From: Poa pratensis
Taxonomy: Eukaryota; Streptophyta; Magnoliopsida; Poales; Poaceae
Direction of reading: 5' to 3'
Assembly: GCA_947311845.1 (NCBI GenBank)
Contig: CAMZMU010000060.1
Coordinates: forward strand, 2,687,983-2,751,982
Length of the DNA: 64,000 nucleotides
The translations under genes were made by a program, and so were the position numbers. The number at the start of each line of letters is the position of its first letter. Position 1 is the first letter of the stretch. The notes beneath the pieces were generated by a model. It was not told the origin of the DNA. It ran no database searches and saw nothing but the letters and a program-made list of their open reading frames with translations. Shown here in pieces: positions 33,537 through 43,881 of the stretch.

Positions 33537-34364
33537 ACAAACTTTGTACCCTTCTTGAGAAGGTCAGTCAGAGCCTTGGCTATCTTGGAGAAACCTTCGA
33601 TGAATCGGTGGTAATAACCTGCCAATCCGAGAAAGCTACGAATTTCCTTGACTGACATTGGAGTTTTCCAATCCAAAATGGACTGAATCTTGTCGGGAAT
33701 GACAACCACACCATTAGCGGATATCACATGACCAAGGAAGACAAGATTATCCAACCAGAACTCACACTTGGAGAACTTAGCATAGAGGCGGTGTTCTCGA
33801 AGTCGTGTCAGAACCAACCGAAGATGTTCGGCATGCTCTTCATCGGTTTTGGAATAAACGAGGATGTCATCAATGTAAATGATGACAAACTTGTCGAGAT
33901 AATCCATGAAGATGGAGTTCATGAGCCTCATGAAGGTAGCTGGAGCATTTGTGAGACCAAAGGACATGACGGTATACTCATATGAGCCATAGCGAGTAAC
34001 AAATGCCTTCTTTGGAATATCCTCCTTTCTGATTTTTATCTGATGGTAGCCTGACCTCAGATCCATCTTGGAGAATACTGTTGCACCAGCTAACTGATCC
34101 AACAGATCATTGATGCGAGGAATAGGATACTTGTTCTTGATTGTCACCGCATTCAACGGTCTATAGTCAGAGACTAGGCGAGGCACGGTGGAATCTCTCT
34201 TTTTGACGAAGAGTACCGGACAACCCCAAGGTGAACTGCTAGGCTGAATGAAATCCTTCACTAACAGTTGATCAATTTGCTCTTTCAACAGAGCCAACTC
34301 TTCCACCGGCATACGGTAGGGCTTCTTCGAAATCGGAGCAGTACCGGGAAGTAGATCTATGACA
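33500..34364 (-). pseudogene. Element 4 reverse transcriptase
   Basis: A 270-codon open frame from 34312 has all RT blocks: [70 protein letters not shown] and the catalytic [14 protein letters not shown]. It also has [13 protein letters not shown] and [13 protein letters not shown]. The linker [14 protein letters not shown] upstream (34313-34364) runs into the CACTA tip at 34367. This is the best preserved pol domain in the window, but it is cut off from protease by the CACTA element and shifts frame at its end (33500-33536). Confidence 0.88.
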
Positions 34365-34789
34365 AACCACTACAAGAAATATGCTATCCTATGACCTTTT
34401 ATTGTGACGCTCAAAATATTGGTCAGAGATCTATGACCATTTTGAACCAGTTGGTCATACGCTGTTTTTGAGGGTGTAAACAGCACAAATTTATGACCAA
34501 TTTTGTCAGAAAGGTCATGGTCTTCTAACATGAATTGGTCATAATCCAGACAGCCCTCGCCTATGACCTTTTTTCTAGATGACTACGACCAATTTAAATG
34601 GTCATTCGCATTAGTGGATAGCCAACTCAGCAATCTCGCCTACGTGTTATTGCTTAGGTGTCATTTTTGCTTACGTGTCACTCTGACTGGACAGCCAACT
34701 CAGCGGTCTCGCCTACGTGTCGCTGACATTTTCGCTTATGTGTCGCTGTGACATGTAGGACCCATTGTCAGCTAACACACCTGACCGGT

Positions 34790-35115
34790 GGGACCAGCTC
34801 CCGCCACATGTGGGACCCACCCCAACTCCGACCCGACATGCGGGACCCGCCCCAACCACTGACATCTGGGACCCGCATCCATCATACCTGACATGTGGGA
34901 CCCACCCAAACCCGACCCGACATGCGGGACCCACCCCAACCCTGACATGTGGGACCCACACCCATCATACCTAACATGTGGGTCCCACCACGCGCCCTGG
35001 CTACCTGACATGTGGGTCCCACCACAACCCCTGACATGTGGGACCCGCACCCATCATACCTGCCATGTGGGTCCCACCACGCGCCATGACATGTGGGTCC
35101 CACCACGCGCCCTGG
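34790..35115 (+). repeat. CATGTGGGACCCAC motif array inside the CACTA element
   Basis: Eleven copies of CATGTGGG(A/T)CCCAC or one-base variants (CATGCGGG, CATCTGGG) are spaced about 24-35 bp apart. Spacers share CCCAACC.TGA and ATCATACCTGA words. The GGGACCC core is itself nearly palindromic. Confidence 0.85.
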
Positions 35116-35839
35116 GACCCACCTTGTCTCATTGCTCGCCTCGTGCATGACTTTTTTAATCTGAGCTGCTAACTGATATTTTAATGGTGTTAATTAAGCT
35201 AACTGCTGGCTCTAACTGCCGACGTATCGTATATCACGCAACTGCTGGCTCTACATCGATGGTGTGCATGACTTGTTTAATCTAATACTACTAGTACGTG
35301 CCATTATTACATCGACATATTGTGAAATTATGCGGCAAAAATGGCAGGCGCCCTGGCGCTCGAACCCGCGACCTGCGCTCCTTCGGTGGGACAACGAACC
35401 AACAGACAACCAGTTCGCTTGTGCACATATATTACATCGACATATTTTAAAACGTGAAAGCTTACATGGGCCTGGGCTGCGGGGGACATCAACTCTTCTT
35501 CTCCACATTTCTTTTAGTAACGTTTTTGCTGTGCGAGTGGACCTGCGGCCCATAGGTCATTAGAAGCTGAATATAGGTGCGAACTATGGGCTTGTCATGA
35601 GTTTTAGTCCACAGAAATAGAGAGAGTTCGGTTTTTTTTATCGTCTAAAATTTAATTTCATCGTCAATTTTGTGTATGATCTCACATCGAGATGATCCGA
35701 ATATTGATTTTGTTCATCTTGAAAAGATGCATAACATGTTGGTGAGTTTGAATTTCGTATGTTCATTTTTTAAGACCTTTGTAGTTCCCTCCCACAGCAA
35801 TTTTTTAAGATGCATAACAGAGGTAACCTAAATTTCCCT

Positions 35840-38330
35840 CCCACAGCAATTTTTTGTGAAACATGTCAAAATCATTGTTCGGCAACATTGCTTGCCATCC
35901 CACAATGAACACATGTGCTAAATTTGGGCACATTTCGACAAACTATGTCACGAATGTTTTCCATTATTTTGATTTTTTTTGAATTTTGTATGCTTGTTTG
36001 AAAATCTAGTCGAAGTCTTGGTCACGACCGTTCGTGTGTAGTGATTGAATCATGAAAATATTTTTGTATATCTATGATGAAATGACTAGTTGTGAACCTA
36101 GAAATGAAATTCCTAAAAAATAACGGGCAAGATATATAGCACTTGTAGTTCAAATTTTAGCCATTTCCAGCTGAATCGGCAGGAAACCGTTTAATTGACC
36201 GGAAAATGGTAAAAAGCTCAGAAATGAATACTTTTTGGTTATTGTACATAGAATGACATCTACTATGGGAACAATTTTTATCGGTTCCATTTTGGGCGAC
36301 ACTCTCGGTAGCCGCTTCACAAAATGTCGGGCTATTAACACTTAAAAAATGAAAAGTGGATTTTTTTGTGAAACATGTCGAAATCGCTGGTCGGCAACAT
36401 TGTTTGTCATGCCACAATGCAAACATGTGCCAAATTCGGGCACATTTCGACAAACTATGTCATGAATGTGGCCAAAACACTGCTTGTTAGTCTTGAAAGC
36501 TATGAATGTCTATTCATGATAGCAAGTTTCTGGGAACACGTTTTCAATGAAACTTCCGAATTGCAAGTTTGTATTTTTTTATGGCAACTAGGTCACATGT
36601 AAAGACGCTACGCGAAGGTTTTCCATTATTTTGATTTTTTTTGAATTTTGTATGCTTGTTTGAAAATCTAGTCGAAGTCTTGGTCACGACCGTTCGTGTG
36701 TAGTGATTGAATCATGAAAATATTTTTGTCTATCTATTATGAAATGACTAGTTGTGAACCTAGAAATGAAATTCCTAAAAAATAACGGGCAAGATATATA
36801 GCACTTGTAGTTCAAATTTTAGCCATTTCCAGCTGAATTGGCAGGAAACCGTTTAATTGACCGGAAAATGGTAAAAAGCTCAGAAATGAATACTTTTTGG
36901 TTATTGTACAAAGAATGACATCTACTATGGGAACAATTTTTATCGGTTCCATTTGGGCGACACTCTCGGTAGCCGCTTCACAAAAAGTCGGGCTATTAGC
37001 ACTTAAAAAAATGAAAAGTGGATTTTTTTGTGAAACATGTCGAAATCGCTGGTCGGCAACATTGTTTGTCATGCCACAATGCAAACATGTGCCAAATTCG
37101 GGCACATTTCGACAAACTATGTCATGAATGTGGCCAAAACACTGCTTGTTAGTCTTGAAAGCTATGAATGTCTATTCATGATAGCAAGTTTCTGGGAACA
37201 CGTTTTCAATGAAACTTCCGAATTACAAGTTTATATTTTTTTATGGTAACTAGGTCACATGTCAAGACGCTACGCGAAGGTTTTCCTTTTTTTTAATTTT
37301 TTTAAATTTCGTATGCCGATTTCAAAATACGGTCAAAACGGTGGACATGACCGTTCGTAGCTAGGTCTTGAATCTTGCAAAACTTTTGATGTATCTATGA
37401 TGAAATAGGTACTTGTGTACCTAAATATGGTTTTTTCAAAAAATCCCGAGAAAACGACGAGGCACCTGTAGTTCAACTTTGACCCCCTTCCAGCTGAATC
37501 GGTAGGAATTTGTCTTTTTTACGAGAGGTAGAAGAAAACCGTTTGACACACAACCGTTTGGTAATTTGTAAATAAAATGTGGCATAGTATTTTTAGAAAA
37601 TCGAGTGCTCCTATTTTACAACATATTTTTGGTAGTTGCTTCACAAAATAACCCATTTTTTGCATTCAGAAAATAAAAAATGATTTTTTTGTGCAAGAAA
37701 AATAAAAACTTTATTCGGCAACATTGTTCGTGGTTCCAAGATGCACGTTTGTGCCCAATATGGGCATATTTTAACAAACTATGCCACGAATGTGGCCATA
37801 ACATTCGTCATTTGGCCTGAAAGCCATGAATCCTTATAGATGATAGCTCATTTCTCAGAACACTTTTCCAAGACAATTGTCGTATTCCAAGTTTAATATT
37901 TATTGTGGATACTAGGACACATATAATGACACAACGCGAAGGTTTTCCTTTTTTTTGATTTTTTTTGAATTTCGTATGCCAATTTCAAAATACGGTCAAA
38001 ACGGTGGACATGACCGTTCGTAGCTAGGTCTTGAATCTTGCAAAACTTTTGATGTATCTATGATGAAATAGGTACTTGTGTACCTAAATATGGTTTTTTC
38101 AAAAAATCCCGAGAAAACGACGAGGCACCTGTAGTTCAACTTTGACCCCCTTCCAGCTGAATCGGCAGGAATTTGTCTTTTTTACGAGAGGTAGATGGAA
38201 ACCGTTTGACACACAACCATTTGGTAATTTGTAAATAAAATGTGGTATAGTATTTTTAGAAAATTTAGTGCTCCTATTTTGCGACATATTTTCGGTAGTT
38301 GCTTCACAAATTTCCCTCCCACCTCAAAAT
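35840..38330 (+). repeat. Tandem repeat of about 662 bp, four copies, in the CACTA element
   Basis: Landmark CC(A)TT.TTTTGATTTTTTTTGAAT begins units at about 35961, 36623, 37285 and 37947, an almost constant period of 662 bp. Units 1 and 2 are nearly identical to each other, and so are units 3 and 4. The two pairs differ clearly from each other. The last unit is cut short at about 38310, and a partial unit precedes the first (35840-35960). Each unit contains the ATGTC.AAAT.....TCGGCAACATTG block. No coding potential. Confidence 0.85.
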
Positions 38331-38419
38331 TTAGTGCTCCCAATAAAAAGATAGCCCAAATTTCCCTCCCACCTCAAAATTTTCCTCTGTAACCCAGAAA
38401 TTTCGAACAGAGCGGCAAA

Positions 38420-41100
38420 TCTCCCGCCTACCATTTTTGGACGTGAAATGACAAGAATACCCGCAAAAATTCAAGGACGCACAATCCAACCAGGGGTAAT
38501 TTAGTAATTCGGTCAGGGTACCAATATAACCCCAACCCGAATCGCCCCCCCCACTCCCAGTCCCTCCTGAACCCTAGCCGCCAGCCTCGTCCTCTCCCGT
38601 GCTCGCGCGATCTAGATCCTCCCCGCCGCCATACCCCCACTCATACTTCTCCACAAGGACCGCCGCCAGACGCCCATCGATCCATGGCATGTAGGAGCCG
38701 TGCTCACGGTCCTAGCAGTGGCCGCTCTCCTGCGCGCGCCGCCGCGGTTCGTGGACGCCAAGATCGCGCCCACTACACCAGATCCGCCGCCAGGCGACCT
38801 CCATCGCTCGCCCCCATCGAGTCCACCTTTCCCTTGCGCCCGTCATCGACCTCCGTGAGTTCTGACCCTGTTTTTTGTGTTGCTCGCGCAGACGAAGGGC
38901 ACGGGGAGCTCCCGGAGCGCGACGGCGACGCCGTTCTGATTACTTGACGCCAAGATCCGCCTCGGCTACTTCACCGGATGCCGCTCCCCAGGATCTGCAC
39001 CACGCCAACGTCACACCCTCTCATCCACGCAGGAGACAGCCGCGTCCCTGACGGCTACTGCTGGACCCGACTCCTCCTCGTCGCCTGGATGCCTCTGCCG
39101 CTGGATCCCTCTTCCCAGAGAGCACCGCCCGCACATCCTCTAATCCAGCTTCTTCTCACGTTCGTCCATAGAAGAGTCAGCTAAGATCTGATGTTTTTGT
39201 TGTCTTGCTGGTGGTTCAGGGCGCGGTGGTGCAGTGGCTGCAAGAACACGCTCGGGAACGTCGAGCCGGGTCGATTGGGGCGGCATCCGCAGTCGTCGTC
39301 GTCGGCTACTACATTTACAAGGACTTCAAGCTCACACACGGCTCCACTGCCATCCGAAGATCTGTTTCGCCGTACAAATTCCTAGCCTTCGTCCCCTCCG
39401 GCCGCAAGCAACCCGGTGAGACCTCTCATCCCTCACAGCCTTGTAGGTTCGCATATAAGGTGCTTGATTCGCCGCAAATTCCCCTGCATATCCTTTTCTT
39501 GCTATATAGATGTTCTATCTAGCTTGTTGTAACGATGCAGCTGTTGGGTAGATACGCTTGTATTTATGCTGTCAGGGACACCCATCTAGGGACATAGCCC
39601 CTCTAGCTTTTGTCGTGCCTGTTAGATTCGATTGTGAGATGCATTTTTTGGTCGGTGGGGCATAATCATGGATCATATTCAGACCTTGGTTATGCTATCT
39701 AGTAAAACTTGTGCAGAGACGAAAGCTTCATTTATTGGACATCGTTCTACCTCTAGTTGTATAACAGAATCACACACATGATCCTTGCATATTCTGAATA
39801 CAGAATCAAAACACTTGTCTTGTCCACAAGGTTTTTAAAATCTTATAGCTATCCAGCAGAATAACGCTACACTTGATCCTTGCATAATCTGTTGTATGTC
39901 TATTTGGGCACTTAGTATACAATTTATCGCAAATCGGTGTGCTCAACTCTTTTGATTTGCACTGCATGTGGTTAGAAGAATTTGGCCATCTCTTAACTGT
40001 TTGCATGGAACTGAAACTGATACATTTGTGCCCTAAATGACTGTTAGCATTTCACTTGGCTTATAATCAAATTTCCTTAATGTACTGTACCTTAAGTTCA
40101 TTTGTCTACGAGATGCCCAAGTATTGTAATTCTGCTTTCCCTAGTAGTTGAAACATGAGCATTACAAACTTCTATTTCTATGATCAATTTGTTGACAGAC
40201 CCTCCTGGTAGAGTTTCTCTTTATCACAGATGCTTATTTCTTTAGGTTGTGTTTTTCATGTGTGTTTAGCTGATGCTCATGATGTAGCTAATATTTGTAT
40301 TGAAACTTCCTAGGCTGGTGCTCATGATCTAGCTGATCTGGCGGAGGCCTCTGAGCCGACAGTGGTGTTCACCACTGCGACGATATGGCTCTTCAGTCTC
40401 TCCTTGAGGCATGAAGGTCCTGTGCCCTCATCCCAACACTTTTTTGTTTCGGTTGCTATATTGTATGTGTGCGGTTATATACAATTGTATGCACCCTTGT
40501 ACGGAAATACTAACTGTGTAGTTTCCACTTGCCACACAATTTTGTTGTTGTTTACTTTTGCTCAGTTGCTAAAAATATTTATTGCTTGCCTGACCTTTAT
40601 CCAACGATTAACTGGACTGTTACTCTTTGTTTATGTTTTAGGTGCAGAATAGGATGGCTGAGGAATATTCAAAATATGCACCTCTCTTCATTTTTCCTGT
40701 TTTATCTCATTGACAAAGGTATATAGCTTATGTTGTAAATACTCTCCTAGTTTATTTGGCTGCCACAACTTCTCTATTCTAATTAGGGACCACTCATACA
40801 ATCACGAGATAACTTAAAATGAATTTCATGAACTCTGAATCTATCATTTTTACATTATTTGACCTACTGTTCCTTGTTTTTTTGCATTCTAATTAGGCCT
40901 GTTTTCTTACAGGAGTTCCATGCAAAAGAAGATTCAAAGGAGCAAGACCCCAGTTTGTGATTGCTGAAGAAGATACACATGGAGCTTGTATTATACTTTT
41001 GTTTGTTACATTTGTAGAGCTTGTAATAGTGTGATACCTTTGTATCTGTGTTATATGATGTAACAAACTGATTCTGTCTCTTATTTGAAACATTACCTTT
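38420..41100 (+). pseudogene. Gene-like exons carried by the CACTA element
   Basis: A GC-rich, promoter-proximal-looking block (38510-38950) begins with GAACCCTAGCCGCC and has an ATG at 38683. Alternative frames there give a hydrophobic GAVLTVLAVAALLRAPPRF start. A clean internal exon follows: TGGTTCAG at 39220, then VVQWLQEHARERRAGSIGAA and VVVVGYYIYKDFKLTHG, and donor CCCG-GTGAGA at 39416. A further candidate exon is at 40315-40407 (acceptor CCTAG; AHDLADLAEASEPTVVF; donor GAAG-GTCC). The last part (40900-41090) resembles a 3' exon. I do not recognise the protein. CACTA elements are known to capture host gene pieces, which is the likeliest explanation. Confidence 0.5.
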
Positions 41101-41724
41101 GCTTTTCTATCTGTTTCGTTTTAAATATTGGTTATTTATTTATTGGAAAACGAAATATAAAGAAAATCTGTCTGACAGCCAGGACCCACCTTCTAGAAAC
41201 TGACAGCTGGGTCCAACCTTCTTGAACCTGACAGCTGGGTCCCATTCGATTAACGTGTAAAAAAGAAAATGTGAATACGTTGATGCAAAAGGCCATGGCC
41301 CAGCAAATAAAAAGGCCAAATTGTTGGGCTCGGCCCATGTAGCCGTCCGTAATAGGCAAGAAAAAATAATAAATGGGCTGAATTATTGGGCTTGGCCCAA
41401 CTAGATGACTGGACTGGACTGGGCTGATTCTGATCTACGACCATTTCATTTGGTCACAATTCTGCCACGTCATCCTTGCCACGTTGGATTTGACGTGGCG
41501 TGGCCAAATTGCCCGTGACCAAAATATTGGTTATAAAATCTGTGACCTTTTCTTTTGGTCATAGACGTCTATGACCAATCCAAAAAAAAGGTCATATTGG
41601 ATCGTTAGTGACGCTCATAACGTGACCAAGTGGTTTTAGTCACAAAAAGGTCACAAATTAAAATATATGACCATTCAGTGACCAATATTGAGGGTCATAA
41701 GATAGCATATTTCTTGTAGTGAAC

Positions 41725-42243
41725 TTCGCACTTCGGTCAGGAGGCATGCCAGGCAGTTCTTCGGGAACACATCTGGGAAGTCACACACCACGTGTATGTC
41801 CTGGATTTCAGAGGGGATTCGCCTTTCATAAAGCAAAGGAGGATCTCGGGGGAGTTGGGTATGACTGAAGATGGAGGCCTTGATAGTGCAGACCAATACT
41901 CGACAATGTCACCGGACGAAGTTGTCACGGTGATGGTATTGGCAGCACAGTCGAGATTAGCCCGGTATTTTACTAACCAGTCCATGCCCAGTATGACATC
42001 AATGCCACTTGACCTCAGAGCTACCAAAGCAAAAGGAAAGGACGAGTAACCGATAGTAATCTGGACTTCGGGAGTAACCCCAGCGGTTTGCCATTTGGAG
42101 CCAGGAGTGGAGATCACCAAGGGACGTCTCATTTTCTCAAACGGTATTTTGTGGTCTTTTGCAAAAGCTATTGATATGGATGAATGCGATGCTCCAGAGT
42201 CAAAAAAAAACTGTAGCAAGATTGTTGTTGATTCGTTGCTCAC
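41725..42243 (-). pseudogene. Element 4 aspartic protease
   Basis: The active site is FFDSGASHSSISIAFA (about 42180-42230), followed by IDVILGMDWLVKYRANLDC (about 41950-42010), the second half of the fold. It reads on to CDFPDVFP, the protease-RT linker. A one-base shift at that point disturbs the frame just before the CACTA insertion at 41721. An upstream frame break separates it from gag. Confidence 0.82.
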
Positions 42244-42373
42244 CCATAAGGACGCCGGGGTCCTCTTCCGCTTACTCAGCAGAGACGTGGTTCAGGCGAC
42301 CACGCACAATAGGTCCAGCCTTGCCAGCTGGAGTGGCAGGGGCTCGTGCAGGTGTCCCCGAGATAGGTGCCTT

Positions 42374-43316
42374 CTAGGGGCACTCCCTGGAGTAGTGGCC
42401 AGCCTGGCCACAGGTGTAGCAGGTGAGTCCAGGTGGAGCAGGTAGCAGAGGACGGTACCCACTCCCGCTTACCCCAAGTGTCGAAGTAGTGGGGCGCGGA
42501 GGTGGTGGCCTGTATCCCGCGGCCCTCGGCATGAATGGAGCACGCGGTACAGCGCTGTAGGGAACAAACACCCTGCTCTTCTTGCTCTCAGAACCCGAGG
42601 AACTCTGGTGGTCCCCGTGTGCTGGCCTCTTGGAAGCCCCGAGTTCCTTTCTTCCTTGCTCAAGAGTAAGAGCCTGGTTGAACAGCTCCTGGTAGGTCTG
42701 GAACTTGAAGGGCAGCAACTCATAGCGGAGCTGCGGCGCAAGACCCTTGCGGAACAGCTCTTGCTTGTCGGGATCAGTGGTCACGTCCCTTGGGGCGTAA
42801 CGAGAGAGATGGTTGAATTCACAACCATAAGTGCGGAGGTCCATACGTCCCTGTTGCAAGTCCAGGAACTCCCTCCTCTTCAAATCCATGATCGGCTGAG
42901 TGATGTAAGCCGCACGGAAGGCAGTGCGGAAATCAGCCCAAGTGAAGACATGGTTGGCTGGAAACAATGCCACATGGCTTTCCCACCAACAGCCAGCCGC
43001 ACCCGTCAGAAGGTAGGTGGCGAAGTTGACTTGCTCGGCCACTGGGACATGCAGCGCGGCGGAACTTGCGCTCCAAGGCGCGAAGCCAGTCATCAGCTTC
43101 CAGTGGCTCCTTAGCATCAGCAAAGGTGGGTGGTTGCGAGCGCAGGAACTCAGTGAGAGTGTTGCAGCCATTCCTCTGTGCATTCTGCTGCACCAACTGC
43201 TTCAACAGGCGCTCATTGCGCCTGCGGTTCTCCTCAATGGCCATCAAGACTTGAGCCATCGAGGGCGGTGGTGGTGGTTCCTCATCATTGTGGTTACCAC
43301 GGCCTCCTCGAGCCAT
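42374..43316 (-). pseudogene. Element 4 gag with zinc knuckle
   Basis: The start is ATG 43316 (MARGGRGNHNDEE). The N-terminus holds LTEFLRSQPPTFADAKEPLE and DDWLRALERKF. One frameshift near 43050 then leads into HVPVAEQVNFATYLLTGAA, and the capsid goes on with TWADFRTAFRAAYI and EFLDLQQGRMDLRTY. The C-terminal CCHC knuckle CYTCGQAGHYSREC is at about 42375-42420. Apart from the single frameshift, the roughly 310-residue protein is complete, which is the usual gag length of Tekay elements. Confidence 0.82.
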
Positions 43317-43866
43317 TCTGGAGAATTACAATGACACAGTTAGTATCTTCCTCTGAATGGTTGAGATAATAGCATTAATGTCCACTCAAGTACACAGACT
43401 AGGGACGATAATACATTGTGTAACAACTATCAAGGAATCAACAAGATAAAACTTGTGTCAAAGATCAGCATCATGTACTACTAGCGTGGGATTCAAATAG
43501 TTAAGAAACCATGTGATTCAACACACTCTAGTTGGCACAATACGGGACCTTCTGTTCAAGTCCTTGGGTTAGAACCCAACAAAGGAACAAGTGATCAGAC
43601 TCGGTAGAAACATCTGAGTTGATTTTGGATTGCAACGCAGCGGGAGCAACTGGACACATAACACTAAAGGTAGAACCCAGCCTCGTGATCCTAAAGTTTT
43701 GAGGTAACAGATGAGAAGTAAAACCTTTAACTCAAATCGAGGTAAGATTGCTCCGAGATTAGAATAATCCTAAGATGGTTTTCACAACTCATTTTTAGGT
43801 TAAAAATATTTTCACAAACACTAGACTCAACGTCGACCAGTAGAAGGATTTCCTACAGGCAGTCCT

Positions 43867-43878
43867 GCTCTGATACCA
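43867..43878 (-). other. Primer-binding site of element 4
   Basis: The minus strand reads TGGTATCAGAGC, complementary to initiator-Met tRNA. It lies three bases inside the right LTR. Confidence 0.88.
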
Positions 43879-43881
43879 ACT

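Larger units (their letters stand above)
34368..41721. mobile_element. Non-autonomous CACTA transposon (7.35 kb)
   Basis: The tips are CACTACAAGAAATATGCTAT at 34368 and its reverse complement at 41721, extending to a 29-bp terminal inverted repeat with one mismatch. A 3-bp target duplication AAC (34365-34367, 41722-41724) fits the CACTA superfamily. Subterminal regions (34390-34610, 41430-41700) repeat TATGACC/GGTCATA in both orientations, as transposase binding arrays do. No transposase (TNP2-like) coding was found, so movement would depend on a partner. Confidence 0.93.

Noticed and set aside
35330..35440. A tRNA-like B box (minus strand CGGGTTCGAGCGCC) inside the CACTA element.
   Set aside because: No matching acceptor or D arm could be folded around it. 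A short match to a B box alone is not enough for a tRNA or SINE call.
35840..38330. Possible CRISPR-like regular repeats in the CACTA element.
   Set aside because: The repeat unit is 662 bp without spacers and the context is a plant nuclear transposon.
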